Counted from the stretch's first letter, positions 24,968-34,387 are shown. The stretch: DNA of 35,501 nucleotides from Sphingobacteriia bacterium (GCA_021286705.1 JAJTBW010000019.1:1-35501); one strand, 5' to 3'. Translations and numbers: made by a program. Notes: a model not told the origin generated them from the sequence alone.

Positions 24968-27472
24968 CTATTCAACGATTTTGCGGAACTCCGGTAGATC
25001 GAAATACTTCGCAAATTCTCTATCAGTTTTAGCTGAAGACTTAAGTGAAGCATTTTCCTTAACGGCTTTCTGCAGATTTTCGTATAACATTGAGGCGTTA
25101 TTGGTACGAGCACCAAGAACTGCACTTAAATAGTATACATTAGCATCTTTAGGAGCGCACTCAAGAGTACGAGCAGCATCAGCAGTATTCTTAGCCAACA
25201 TCTGAGCAAGAGCTAAGTTATAGCTACATTTCTGATCTTTTAAACCAGGAAGTGCCTCGCTGTATTTACCCTTAGTGATCATGATAGTAGCTAGATTGTA
25301 GCCTTCATTAACACCAAGTTTCTTAGCTTTTTCAAAATTCATGTTAGCCTTGTTAAGGTCACCACGTTTTGCATAAAGAACGCCAAGGTTATTAATAACT
25401 TCGCCATTATCTGGTGATAACTGGTTAGCCTTATTCAGGTAACTTTCAGCCTTATCAAGGTTATTAAGCTTCATTTCGGCAACACCAGCATTATTATTAG
25501 CCTTCCAACAATCGGGATAGTTAGCAGCAGCTGAACGATAGATAGCAGCCTGAGCCTTTGCATCCTGAGTCAAAGTTGCAGCAAAAAGAATCTCTTCCTT
25601 AGTTAACTTAGAAGGATCGGTTGTTGCCAACTGAGCAATCTCTTCGTTTGTTCTCTTAGGTTCGAAAGCATTGACTGAAATTTCACTACGACGGAGTGGA
25701 GGAAGAATATCCTTCTCAATTTCAGGATAGATAACAATCATGTTACGAATTTCCTGCTCCTTCTTACTTGGATCAGCTGAATTTACAACATTAAGAATAG
25801 TAGACTTTTCTTTAATGTTTGAAGCTTCAATAGCCTTCATAAAGCCATTCCAATCTGGACCATTACCAGTTACATTCCATGTGTAATTTTTTGCAGGATC
25901 ACCAATGGTAATAGTAGTATTCTTTGCCTTAGCAAGGTCTTTCTTAATTTTATTCAGGTCAGCGATAACAGCCTTCTTAGCAGACTCACCACGTTTTCCA
26001 GATAAGTTCTCATTGAAAGTCTCTTCACCTTCAGGAGATGCCCATGCTGAGATAGTAATATCTTTTACTTTGTAACCCTTCATGATATTATCATAAAGCT
26101 GTGTACGAGCTTCACCATTGGCTTTATCCTTATTCAAACCGAATTTCAGATCAACCTTCTCTTTATTCTTTGGGAAATAGATATTAGAGTTCTTAGTAAG
26201 AACAACGACTGCTTGGTAACCGTGTGCGGCAGTTGAAGCAATCTGATCAGCAACAATCTTCTTGCAAGTATAGATAACACCGTCAGCTAACTTACGATCA
26301 TCTAAAGAGAGAGTCTTGTAACGTTTAGCAATCTCTTCAGGATTCATCTTAGCACTTACAGGGTCTTTTTTAGGAGTAAAGACGATAGGTGCAACATGAA
26401 CTTCAGATACATTTAGTTCCGGGCTATAAGGAATGGTGGTTTTGTAGGTAAATGAACCGCCATTAGCGTAGTTAATAACATCACCATCGCCTTGTACTTG
26501 TTCACCACGAAGCATGATAGGTTTCAACTTCATTTCCTTGTCACCGTACTTAACAACGGGTTGGAAATACATTGCTGCCTTTTTGTTGAAATACTTCGGA
26601 GGGAAGACACCACGAATAACTATGGGAATAGAATCACCGGTAGTTTCTAAAACTTCAGGCTCAACGGTATATTTTACCAAACCGTAATCGCGCTGCATCT
26701 TATTAATGTTAGATCCAGCACCGAATTTATAAGTAAAACCTAAAGAAGTGTAGCTGTAGAAGTCGTTTTTGATCTCCTTTGCTCCACCTGAAACCATATC
26801 CATACCTTCTGTGTCAGTGAAACGTACTGAAGACTCTACATTCATGTCCCACTTTTCAGCCAAACGAATGTTAATACCAAGTCCAGCTGGAATCATTCCA
26901 ACAATACGACGACTACTGAAACCTTTTCCACCTTCGCCGTCAGTCTCATCATAACCGCGCTTAACAACTGTATTTGTTGTTAGATCTGTCTTTTCAACAC
27001 GATATTGAGTATTACCAAAACCAACAAAAGCATAAAGACCTAGAGGACGATCAGGATTGTATCCTAAAATCAGTCGATCCAGATCAAATGTAGCCTGCAA
27101 TGAATAATCAATCCAGTCACCACTTACCTCTTGATTGTAAATACTTGTTAAATATGAATACTCAGCACGGTCTTCAATACCAGCATATTTACCATAGCCA
27201 ATCTGGCCACGTACTCCAAAGAACGGAGTTAATTGACGTCCAAACAGGCCACTAAAACCAAATTTAATATGATCTCCATCAGGCATTACACGGTATTTGG
27301 TGATATCACCATGCAATAAACTCAATCCAGCATTGGCACCAACGTACCAATAAGGATCAAACTGACTCCGAGCTGAAGGTTTTTGCGCTTTCTGCCCGTA
27401 AAAAACAGTCGGACTTAAAACTATCAGGGTCAACAGCATGACCTTGATTACCGAAACATAGATTTTTTTCAT
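24968..27472 (-). CDS. Outer-membrane OmpA-family protein with TPR repeats
   Basis: An 834-residue protein when begun at the ATG at 27472, giving a clean signal peptide (MKKIYVSVIKVM to VFYGQ). A longer frame from 27535 is open, but a promoter box lies inside it. Residues of about 35-245 look like an outer-membrane beta-barrel (PYWYVGANAGLS, GLYAFVGFGNTQYR). A linker follows, then an OmpA-like C-terminal region at about 415-510 (FPKNKEKVDL, ITISAWASPEGE, NLSGKRGESAKKA). At about 630-800 there are TPR units (WKANNNAGVAEMKL, NNLGVLYAKRGDLNKA). OmpA domains bind peptidoglycan and TPRs bind proteins, so a structural or assembly role in the envelope is inferred. It sits alone between two terminator/promoter regions. 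Confidence 0.85.
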   Translation of the reverse strand: MKKIYVSVIKVMLLTLIVLSPTVFYGQKAQKPSARSQFDPYWYVGANAGLSLLHGDITKYRVMPDGDHIKFGFSGLFGRQLTPFFGVRGQIGYGKYAGIEDRAEYSYLTSIYNQEVSGDWIDYSLQATFDLDRLILGYNPDRPLGLYAFVGFGNTQYRVEKTDLTTNTVVKRGYDETDGEGGKGFSSRRIVGMIPAGLGINIRLAEKWDMNVESSVRFTDTEGMDMVSGGAKEIKNDFYSYTSLGFTYKFGAGSNINKMQRDYGLVKYTVEPEVLETTGDSIPIVIRGVFPPKYFNKKAAMYFQPVVKYGDKEMKLKPIMLRGEQVQGDGDVINYANGGSFTYKTTIPYSPELNVSEVHVAPIVFTPKKDPVSAKMNPEEIAKRYKTLSLDDRKLADGVIYTCKKIVADQIASTAAHGYQAVVVLTKNSNIYFPKNKEKVDLKFGLNKDKANGEARTQLYDNIMKGYKVKDITISAWASPEGEETFNENLSGKRGESAKKAVIADLNKIKKDLAKAKNTTITIGDPAKNYTWNVTGNGPDWNGFMKAIEASNIKEKSTILNVVNSADPSKKEQEIRNMIVIYPEIEKDILPPLRRSEISVNAFEPKRTNEEIAQLATTDPSKLTKEEILFAATLTQDAKAQAAIYRSAAANYPDCWKANNNAGVAEMKLNNLDKAESYLNKANQLSPDNGEVINNLGVLYAKRGDLNKANMNFEKAKKLGVNEGYNLATIMITKGKYSEALPGLKDQKCSYNLALAQMLAKNTADAARTLECAPKDANVYYLSAVLGARTNNASMLYENLQKAVKENASLKSSAKTDREFAKYFDLPEFRKIVE

Positions 27473-27513
27473 GGGAGCGGATTTATAAATTAATAATTTC
27501 TGAATTTCACCTA

Positions 27514-27521
27514 CAAAAATA
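27514..27521 (-). promoter_or_regulatory. Candidate promoter -7 box of the OmpA-TPR gene
   Basis: TATTTTTG on the - strand matches TAnnTTTG and would start transcription near 27507, with a 35-base leader before the ATG at 27472. A matching TTG at -33 is not obvious, which would fit an activator-dependent promoter. Three phased ACAGA sites lie upstream (27578-27603). Confidence 0.45.
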
Positions 27522-27577
27522 TAGTATTTTACCAATTACTGGCATATAATTGTATCAGATTTTAATTTTTTTTCACA

Positions 27578-27603
27578 TCTGTACCAGTCTGTTTTACGTC
27601 TGT
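27578..27603 (-). promoter_or_regulatory. Three phased ACAGA sites upstream of the OmpA-TPR promoter
   Basis: On the - strand, ACAGA occurs at 27599-27603, 27588-27592 and 27578-27582, at spacings of 11 and 10 bases, so the copies face the same side of the helix. They lie about 70-95 bases upstream of the predicted start. This is a possible activator or regulator binding region; no factor is identified. Confidence 0.3.
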
Positions 27604-27701
27604 TCCATAGTTATGTTTCGTTTTCATTAAACATTACTAATAATTCCTCGAAAAAAGATATCATATTCTACTAAATATCAACTCTTATAACTCTGCTTTG
27701 T

Positions 27702-28250
27702 TCATCTCCAGTTTTTATTTTTCATTCGATATTGCTTATAGGTTTCCCAGAGTAAAATTCCCCCTGATACTGCCACATTTAACGAATGTTTAGTTCCGGA
27801 TTGAGGAATCTCTATCGCAAAGTCAACACAATTCATTACCTCTTCTGATATTCCATCCACTTCATTACCGAAGATTAATGCAGTTGGCCTGCTCAAATCA
27901 AACTCATGGACTAATAAATCCTGATGAGGTTCTGCCTGCTCAACCCCAATTATCAAGTAGCCTTTCCCTCTTAATTCATCTATCACTTCCACTGTATCGG
28001 GCGAATATCGCCAAGCAACAGTTTCAGTGGCTCCCAAAGCGGTCTTCTGGATTTCTCTATGAGGAGGCGTAGCGGTAATGCCACATAAAACTAATTCCTC
28101 TATTCGGAAAGCATCGCAAGTACGAAAAAACGAACCTATATTACTTTGACTTCTAATGTTATCAAGAATAACAACCACCGGTATTTTATTTGCCTCACAA
28201 AAGCTATTCTGATCTAACCGATCTAATTCATCGTTGCTTGTTTTTCTCAT
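27702..28250 (-). CDS. TrmH/SpoU-family RNA 2'-O-methyltransferase
   Basis: A 182-residue SPOUT-class methyltransferase. The three family motifs are present: motif 1 DNIRSQSNIGSFFRTCDAF (30-48), motif 2 ALIFGNEVDGIS (about 123-134) and motif 3 IEIPQSGTKHSLNVAVSGG (about 146-165), which together form the knotted SAM site. It methylates a ribose 2'-hydroxyl of tRNA or rRNA; the short length and lack of an N-terminal L30e-like domain point to a TrmH- or TrmL-like tRNA enzyme, but the target nucleotide is not determined. It is divergent from mutS across 123 bases. Confidence 0.9.
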   Translation of the reverse strand: MRKTSNDELDRLDQNSFCEANKIPVVVILDNIRSQSNIGSFFRTCDAFRIEELVLCGITATPPHREIQKTALGATETVAWRYSPDTVEVIDELRGKGYLIIGVEQAEPHQDLLVHEFDLSRPTALIFGNEVDGISEEVMNCVDFAIEIPQSGTKHSLNVAVSGGILLWETYKQYRMKNKNWR

Positions 28251-28333
28251 GATTAGACTTTTTTCTGGATGATTAATCTTGCGATTTTCATGCCAAAGTT
28301 CCGAAAAATAGCATAACGTCTCCCTTTTTCAGA

Positions 28334-28341
28334 TAACTTTG
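28334..28341 (+). promoter_or_regulatory. Candidate -7 box of mutS
   Basis: TAACTTTG fully matches TAnnTTTG and would give transcription near 28348 with a leader of about 25 bases before the TTG start at 28374. No clear TTG was found at the usual upstream distance. Confidence 0.4.
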
Positions 28342-28373
28342 TCTTTATACAACTCTTTTAAAGCCACAAAAAG

Positions 28374-31022
28374 TTGACTCAAAAAGAATCTAATCCCATT
28401 GCCGATACCCCGTTAATGCGGCAATACATGAAAATTAAAGCCAAGTATCCTGATGCGGTATTGTTATTCAGGGTCGGCGACTTTTACGAGACATTTGGTG
28501 AAGACGCCATTAGAGCCAGTGGAATTCTTGGTATTGTATTGACTAAAAGAGCCAACGGCGCTGCTTCCTTTGTCGAATTAGCAGGTTTTCCTCACCATGC
28601 CCTTGACACTTATCTCCCAAAACTGGTTAGGGCCGGTCTTCGGGTTGCTATCTGCGACCAACTTGAGGATCCTAAAATGACTAAAACCATAGTCAAACGT
28701 GGAGTTACTGAGCTTGTTACCCCTGGCGTCTCCTATAACGATAAAATTCTTGAACAAAAAGAAAACAACTTCCTGGCATCCATCCATATTACCGATGGCC
28801 AGTTCGGAATTGCATTTCTTGATATCTCAACTGGAGAGTTTTATGCAGCTCAAGGCTCACCCGATTATGCTGATAAACTATTCCAGACTTTTCGCCCAAA
28901 TGAAGTAATCCTTCAAAAAGGATTACAACGAAAATTCACTGAACTCTTCGGCGACAAATTCTTTACAACGGTCTTCGATGATTGGGCTTTTACCCTCGAC
29001 TTTGCTCAAGATATACTGACCCGCCATTTCCAAACAGTAAACCTTAGAGGCTTTGGTATTCACGAAATGCCTCTAGCTATTGTAGCCGCCGGTGCTGCTC
29101 TTCATTACCTCTCGGAGACACATCACGACAGAACAGCCCATATCACCTCTGTGGCACGCCTCGAAGAGGACAAATATGTCTGGCTTGACCGATTCACAAT
29201 CAGAAACCTAGAACTTATTTATGGTCTTAATGAAAACGCTAAATCACTTTTAGATGTCTTCGACCATACTACTTCCCCAATGGGAGCCAGGCTTCTAAGA
29301 CGATACCTCACGCTGCCACTTAAAGAAAGACAACCTGTCGAGGAGAGACACGAAATGACTGGTTGGTTCACTGAACAATCTACTTTACGTGATGAAATAA
29401 TCGCTTATCTCAAACAGATCGGCGACCTTGAAAGACTTATCTCTAAGGCTGCCGTCGGTCGAATTAATCCCAGAGAAATACTTCAGGTAAAAAAGGCTCT
29501 TGAATCAGTAGGTAGTATCAAGAATCTGTTAATTGATTCCTCTTGCCAACCACTTCAACGTCTTGCGCATCAACTTAATCCATGTGAGATTATCTCATCA
29601 ACTATTGGCTCTCATATTCAGCAAGATCCCCCCGTTCAGGTCAATAAAGGTGGCGTAATTTCAGAAGGAATTAATCACGACCTTGATGAACTCAGAACAC
29701 TTCTTACCTCAGGGAAAGAGTATCTGAACATGGTACTTCAAAGAGAGATTGCCAATACTGGTATAACCTCTCTCAAAATCAGCTTTAACAATGTTTTTGG
29801 ATACTACCTTGAGGTTACCAATGCACACAAGGACAAAGTCCCTGCCGAATGGACGCGCAAACAAACGCTGGTTAATGCTGAAAGATATATTACAGAGGAA
29901 CTTAAAGAGTACGAGCAAAAAATACTAGGTGCCGAAGAGAAAATCCTCGCTATTGAAACTGACCTTTTCAATAATCTTGTTCGTGAGCTGGCTGAGTTTG
30001 TCCAACCTATTCAACTTGATGCAGCTATTCTTGGAAAAATTGATGTACTTGTCTCATTTGCTACTGCAGCAACCAAGTACAACTTCACAAAGCCAATAAT
30101 GACTGATGGAACTACCCTCGACATCAAAGGGGGAAGACATCCCGTTATTGAACGCCTTTTACCGTCAGGGGAAACATATATCAGCAACGATCTCTGGCTT
30201 GATCGCGACTCTCAACAGGTCATCATCCTGACCGGCCCTAATATGTCGGGTAAATCTGCCCTTTTACGCCAAACAGCCTTGATAGTTCTAATGGCTCAAA
30301 TTGGTTCGTTTGTTCCGGCTGAGAAGGCAACAATCGGTATGGTTGACAAGATCTTCACTCGTGTTGGAGCTAGTGATAACCTCTCAACTGGTGAGTCCAC
30401 TTTCATGGTTGAGATGACTGAAACAGCTAGTATTCTGAATAACGTTTCAGATCGAAGTTTAATCTTATTAGATGAAATTGGACGTGGAACCAGCACCTAT
30501 GATGGTATCTCTATTGCCTGGTCAATAGCCGAATTCCTTCATAATCACCCGTTATTCAGGCCAAAGGTTCTCTTTGCTACTCATTACCATGAGTTGAACC
30601 AGATGACACAGATCTTTCCCAGGATAAGAAATTTCCATATCTCTATTAAAGAGATTGGGAAGAAGATAATATTCTTAAGGAAACTGGTTGAAGGAGGTAG
30701 CGAACATAGCTTTGGTATACATGTTGCCCGCATGGCAGGTATGCCTCAGAAGGTGGTTGATCGTGCCGGTGAACTTCTTGAAAGATTAGAAGAGTCTCAC
30801 AATGCCGAAGTAATGAGCAAGAGCTCAGACAAACCCCGAAACAGAGGGAAAAAAGGCGATGTTGGCCCCAACTATCAATTAAGCTTTATCCAACTTGATG
30901 ATCCTCTCCTACTCCAGATAAAAGACGAAATCATTGACACCAACATTGATACTCTTACACCGGTAGAGGCTTTGATGAAACTGAACCATATTAAAGGACT
31001 TCTCACCAAGAAAAAAGGATAA
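28374..31022 (+). CDS. mutS: DNA mismatch repair ATPase MutS
   Basis: An 882-residue protein of normal MutS length. The mismatch-contacting motif is GDFYETF (Phe37-x-Glu39). The ATPase has Walker A GPNMSGKSA (621-629), LLDEIGRGTSTYDG and FATHYHEL. MutS binds mismatched and looped DNA and recruits MutL. The start is a TTG at 28374: an in-frame TAA lies at 28359-28361, no ATG occurs before 28416, and a start there would lose the conserved TPLMRQY segment. The C-terminal region before the end (EALMKLNHIKGLL) matches the usual tetramerisation tail. The following tRNA-Gly gene has its own promoter just after the stop. Confidence 0.96.
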   Translation: MTQKESNPIADTPLMRQYMKIKAKYPDAVLLFRVGDFYETFGEDAIRASGILGIVLTKRANGAASFVELAGFPHHALDTYLPKLVRAGLRVAICDQLEDPKMTKTIVKRGVTELVTPGVSYNDKILEQKENNFLASIHITDGQFGIAFLDISTGEFYAAQGSPDYADKLFQTFRPNEVILQKGLQRKFTELFGDKFFTTVFDDWAFTLDFAQDILTRHFQTVNLRGFGIHEMPLAIVAAGAALHYLSETHHDRTAHITSVARLEEDKYVWLDRFTIRNLELIYGLNENAKSLLDVFDHTTSPMGARLLRRYLTLPLKERQPVEERHEMTGWFTEQSTLRDEIIAYLKQIGDLERLISKAAVGRINPREILQVKKALESVGSIKNLLIDSSCQPLQRLAHQLNPCEIISSTIGSHIQQDPPVQVNKGGVISEGINHDLDELRTLLTSGKEYLNMVLQREIANTGITSLKISFNNVFGYYLEVTNAHKDKVPAEWTRKQTLVNAERYITEELKEYEQKILGAEEKILAIETDLFNNLVRELAEFVQPIQLDAAILGKIDVLVSFATAATKYNFTKPIMTDGTTLDIKGGRHPVIERLLPSGETYISNDLWLDRDSQQVIILTGPNMSGKSALLRQTALIVLMAQIGSFVPAEKATIGMVDKIFTRVGASDNLSTGESTFMVEMTETASILNNVSDRSLILLDEIGRGTSTYDGISIAWSIAEFLHNHPLFRPKVLFATHYHELNQMTQIFPRIRNFHISIKEIGKKIIFLRKLVEGGSEHSFGIHVARMAGMPQKVVDRAGELLERLEESHNAEVMSKSSDKPRNRGKKGDVGPNYQLSFIQLDDPLLLQIKDEIIDTNIDTLTPVEALMKLNHIKGLLTKKKG

Positions 31023-31057
31023 AAATGCAATGGGAGGCTCATTTTCTCAAAAAGAGA

Positions 31058-31089
31058 TTTGCACAATTCAAAGAGCTTCCATACCTTTG
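31058..31089 (+). promoter_or_regulatory. Promoter of the + strand tRNA-Gly
   Basis: TTTG at 31058-31061, 20 bases, then TACCTTTG at 31082-31089, 15 bases before the tRNA. The downstream flank (TTTGCACCACCAATCCAA) closely matches that of the identical - strand tRNA-Gly, so the two promoters are duplicates. Confidence 0.7.
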
Positions 31090-31104
31090 CACCACCAATC
31101 CAAT

Positions 31105-31177
<73 letters not shown>

Positions 31178-31179
31178 CT

Positions 31180-31212
31180 AAGCCACTCAATCGAGTGGCT
31201 TTTTTATTTTTC
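31180..31212 (+). terminator. Terminator after tRNA-Gly
   Basis: AAGCCACTC paired with GAGTGGCTT (31180-31188 with 31193-31201), a 4-base loop and a following T run (TTTTTATTTTT). Confidence 0.92.
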
Positions 31213-31604
31213 ACATGTCGCTCTCATGATGATCCCATTTAAGAACGGATAAAATGATTGGGGATATCTAGTATGTTGAAATTTGATAGAGAGTGTTCCA
31301 TTTTAAAAGTGTTCCAAAACGGCTAAGTGATCCTTTCTTCACTAATAATAATATACACAAAAAAACGAGGAATAAGTCTCCGAAAAGCCTTATTGTATAT
31401 GGATTAAAGAGGCATAAATGAGAGAGGCATAAAATAGGTGCGAAAACTCGAGAATGGCTGTTTGGAGAGATAACAGGGTTCCAAATTATAGAAGTGAGGC
31501 TGTTAGAAAAGCCGATAATACTCTACAATAAACTTTAGAAAGAAAATCGTACAAAGGCACTATGTCTACTATCCATAGGGATCTGCACAAGCTAAACTCT
31601 TAAG
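31213..31604. other. Intergenic region between the tRNA-Gly terminator and the tRNA-Leu terminator
   Basis: About 390 bases with no convincing open frame or RNA. Small direct repeats are visible: AGTGTTCC twice (about 31289 and 31308) and GAGGCATAAA twice (about 31409 and 31425). The latter recalls the purine-rich tails at the window ends, but no 26-bp head is present, so I do not call it a third copy. Confidence 0.5.
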
Positions 31605-31644
31605 AAAAAACCCTCTGTAAATTCTTAATCTACAGAGGGTTTTT
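31605..31644 (-). terminator. Terminator of the - strand tRNA unit
   Basis: A 14-bp stem AAAAACCCTCTGTA (31606-31619) with its complement at 31631-31644 and an 11-base loop. Read on the - strand it ends in a T run, 12 bases after tRNA-Leu. Confidence 0.88.
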
Positions 31645-31655
31645 AAATTACTTGG

Positions 31656-31739
31656 TACCCCGGGCGGGACTTGAACCCGCACAGCCGCAAAGGCCAAAGG
31701 ATTTTAAGTCCTTCGTGTCTACCATTCCACCACCAGGGC
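31656..31739 (-). tRNA. tRNA-Leu (anticodon TAA)
   Basis: An 84-base class II tRNA on the - strand. The acceptor begins GCCCTGG and ends CCGGGGT followed by discriminator A. The anticodon loop reads CTTAAAA with anticodon TAA, the variable arm is long (GGCCTTTGCGGC), and the T-arm is GCGGGTTCAAGTCCCGC. It lies downstream of tRNA-Gly with a terminator-like hairpin between. Confidence 0.95.
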
Positions 31740-31775
31740 TTGTGGTCTTTATTTCAAAGAATCTCACAACTTAGT

Positions 31776-31806
31776 AAAAATCCCGAATACATCGGTAATC
31801 GGGACT
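31776..31806 (-). terminator. Terminator-like hairpin between tRNA-Gly and tRNA-Leu
   Basis: On the - strand, AGTCCCGA pairs with TCGGGATT (8 bp with one G-T pair) over a 12-base loop and is followed by a T run. It starts just after tRNA-Gly and may separate its transcript from tRNA-Leu, though read-through is possible because no clear tRNA-Leu promoter is seen. Confidence 0.6.
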
Positions 31807-31808
31807 TG

Positions 31809-31881
<73 letters not shown>

Positions 31882-31896
31882 GTTGGTTTGATGATG

Positions 31897-31928
31897 CAAA
31901 GGTAAAAAAGAGATCTGAGTTCTGCAAG
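31897..31928 (-). promoter_or_regulatory. Promoter of the - strand tRNA-Gly
   Basis: On the - strand, CTTG (31925-31928), 20 bases, then TACCTTTG (31897-31904), 15 bases before the tRNA. Spacing and box equal those of the + strand copy. Confidence 0.68.
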
Positions 31929-32133
31929 AAATGACTTCACAATTTCTTTACATCTAACACATTTTATTAGCCCCATTACACTACATGCCTGATCTTATGC
32001 CTATTTCCATTAGATCTGATTTCGTCACTTTACCCTTCAATTTTGCCTTTATTATCTATTCCTCATAAACTGAACATTAAAATCAGACAATATCTACTGT
32101 TTAAGCCTTTATTCTCTTTCCAATTTTCGCCTA

Positions 32134-32164
32134 TTGACTATCACCTCTCTTCACAATACCTTTG
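32134..32164 (+). promoter_or_regulatory. Promoter of the SDR/aldehyde dehydrogenase unit
   Basis: TTG at 32134-32136, 20 bases, then TACCTTTG at 32157-32164. Transcription would start near 32171, 15 bases before the ATG at 32186. A possible TTG start at 32162 lies inside this box and is therefore rejected. Confidence 0.65.
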
Positions 32165-32185
32165 CCCATACCAATTCATACAATT

Positions 32186-32998
32186 ATGAAGAATTTTTCA
32201 GGCAAAACGGTATTAATCACTGGCGGAGCCTCTGGGATCGGTAGAATTATGACACGCCTATTTCTTGAGCGCAACGCTGTTGTTGTAATCTGGGACATCA
32301 ACGAGACTAAAATCGAAGAAGTTTTATTAGAACACAACCACAAAAAAGAACTTCATGCCTTCAGTGTGGATGTCTCAGACATGACCCAAATTAAGGAGAC
32401 GGCTCTCAAAACAAAAAAGGCAGTTGATCATGTTGATATTCTGATTAACAACGCCGGTATTATAGTAGGAAAACTCTTCGAGGAGCATTCAATCAAGGAT
32501 ATCCAAAAGACTATAGATATCAACACAACCGCCCCTATGCTCATCACTCAAGAATTCCTCGGGGATATGATCTTACATAATCAGGGACAAATTTGCAACA
32601 TCGCATCATCAGCCGGGATTGTCGCAAACCCTAAGATGTCAGTTTATGCCGCCAGCAAATGGGCCGTTGTGGGTTGGTCTGACAGCCTCCGACTGGAGAT
32701 GAAACAACTAAAAAGAGACATCCACATAACGACCATCCTTCCTTACTACATAAGCACAGGAATGTTTGATGGTGTACAATCACGCCTACCTATCCTAAAA
32801 CCCGAAGTTGCTGCTGCCACTATTGTGCGTGCCATTGAAAAGAGACAAAAACTATTGACGATCCCGGGATACCTCTACCATTTGACACGAATTAGCCAAG
32901 GACTACTGTCAATAAATCTATTCGACTGGGCAGCAGATAATATATTCGGAATTTACAAAACAATGAATCATTTCAACGGTCATCAAATAAAAAAGTAA
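32186..32998 (+). CDS. Short-chain dehydrogenase/reductase (SDR)
   Basis: A 270-residue classical SDR. The cofactor motif TGGASGIG is near residues 12-19, NNAG is in ILINNAGII, the catalytic Ser is in IASSAGI, and the Tyr/Lys pair is in YAASK. An Asp at the end of the second strand (VIWDINE) favours NAD(H). The C-terminal part (PGYLYHLTRISQGLL) resembles lipid- or retinol-type SDRs, suggesting a hydrophobic alcohol or ketone substrate, but this is inference. It precedes the aldehyde dehydrogenase by 9 bases and shares its promoter. Confidence 0.88.
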   Translation: MKNFSGKTVLITGGASGIGRIMTRLFLERNAVVVIWDINETKIEEVLLEHNHKKELHAFSVDVSDMTQIKETALKTKKAVDHVDILINNAGIIVGKLFEEHSIKDIQKTIDINTTAPMLITQEFLGDMILHNQGQICNIASSAGIVANPKMSVYAASKWAVVGWSDSLRLEMKQLKRDIHITTILPYYISTGMFDGVQSRLPILKPEVAAATIVRAIEKRQKLLTIPGYLYHLTRISQGLLSINLFDWAADNIFGIYKTMNHFNGHQIKK

Positions 32999-33007
32999 CG
33001 CTGCCCT

Positions 33008-34387
33008 ATGCAAGATAATATTGAAAGCATGATCGATATAAGATTGGCAAACATTAAGTCATTCTTTTCGACCAACCAAACAAAAAGCATCTCCTTCAGA
33101 CTACAGCAGCTTAGAAATCTTAAAGAGGCAATACTGAAGTTTCAACCAAAACTTGAACAGGCACTTTGGGAAGATCTACACAAATCACCTGAAGAGGCTT
33201 ATCTAACTGAGATAAGCATCGTACTAGGCGAGATAGACAACCACATCCGCCATTTAAAAAAGTGGAGTAGGCCAAAAAAAGTCTTGACGCCAATTCACCT
33301 TCTTCCATCATCTAGTCGAATCACATATGAGCCTCTTGGAATAGCTTTGATCATTGCCCCATGGAATTATCCTTTTCAACTCTTGTTTAACCCCCTCGTG
33401 GGTGCTATCTCAGCCGGGTGCTGTGCTGTACTGAAACCCTCACCGGATTCTTCAAAAACAGCCACAGTAATGGAAGAAATTATTACGTCAACATTTCCTG
33501 CCGATTATATTACCTTAATTCAAGGACGACGAGAAGTAAACACCCTCCTGCTACAAAAACAATATGATGTGATCTTTTTCACCGGAAGTCCTGCTCTCGG
33601 AAAGATCGTAATGAAAGCAGCCTCAGAACACCTAACACCGGTAGTTCTTGAGCTTGGAGGCAAGAGCCCTTGTATTGTAGATCATGATGCAAATATCCAG
33701 GTTGCCGCTAAAAGAATCGCATGGGGAAAAATGATTAATGCAGGGCAAACCTGTATTGCCCCCGATTATCTTCTGGTGCATGAGAATGTAAAAGATGACC
33801 TATTAAATCTGATAGATAAAAACATCAGAGAAATGTACGGTGAGGATATAAAAAAGAGTCGTTTTTACCCTCGCATTGTAAGTGACAGGGCTATACAAAG
33901 ACTTCTTAAACTCCTTGAGAAGGGAACCATTTACACAGGAGGTGATTATGACATCAACGAAAAGTACATTTCTCCAACTATTATTGATAATATAACGCCA
34001 AGTGATCCAGTTATGCAAGAGGAGATATTTGGCCCTATTTTACCCGTAATGACCTTCAACAATATTAATGAAGTGATCAAATACATCAACGATAACGAAA
34101 AGCCATTAGCTTTCTATTATTTTGGGACTAACTCGAATGGGAAAGATATCCTACTGAAAACCACATCAGGAGGAGGTTGTATAAATGATACCTTAATGCA
34201 TATTGCCAATCACCATCTACCATTCGGAGGCGTAGGAAATAGTGGTATGGGCAAATACCACGGACTGGGTAGCTTTTTGGCTTTCAGCAACTCAAGAGCA
34301 ATTGTGTCAACTCCAACATGGATTGACCTACCTCTAAAATATGTTCCATTTAAGTATTTCAGGTTAATTAAATGGATTATTGGATAG
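33008..34387 (+). CDS. Aldehyde dehydrogenase, ALDH3-like
   Basis: A 459-residue aldehyde dehydrogenase of the short ALDH3/fatty-aldehyde type. Landmarks are PWNYP (Asn120), FTGSPALGK, the general-base Glu215 in LELGGKSP, the nucleophile Cys249 in NAGQTCIAPDY, and EEIFGPILPV. The C-terminal segment is hydrophobic (LPLKYVPFKYFRLIKWIIG), as in membrane-associated fatty-aldehyde dehydrogenases. It oxidises an aldehyde to the acid with NAD(P)+. Downstream of the SDR in one unit, it could complete alcohol-to-acid conversion of a long-chain substrate. An alternative start is the Met at residue 8. No strong terminator follows; a weak ACTCT/AGAGT hairpin lies about 70 bases on. Confidence 0.9.
   Translation: MQDNIESMIDIRLANIKSFFSTNQTKSISFRLQQLRNLKEAILKFQPKLEQALWEDLHKSPEEAYLTEISIVLGEIDNHIRHLKKWSRPKKVLTPIHLLPSSSRITYEPLGIALIIAPWNYPFQLLFNPLVGAISAGCCAVLKPSPDSSKTATVMEEIITSTFPADYITLIQGRREVNTLLLQKQYDVIFFTGSPALGKIVMKAASEHLTPVVLELGGKSPCIVDHDANIQVAAKRIAWGKMINAGQTCIAPDYLLVHENVKDDLLNLIDKNIREMYGEDIKKSRFYPRIVSDRAIQRLLKLLEKGTIYTGGDYDINEKYISPTIIDNITPSDPVMQEEIFGPILPVMTFNNINEVIKYINDNEKPLAFYYFGTNSNGKDILLKTTSGGGCINDTLMHIANHHLPFGGVGNSGMGKYHGLGSFLAFSNSRAIVSTPTWIDLPLKYVPFKYFRLIKWIIG

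Noticed and set aside
31400-31440. GAGGCATAAA direct repeats as a third purine-rich element.
   Set aside because: Only two short copies, mixed composition and no 26-bp head alongside.
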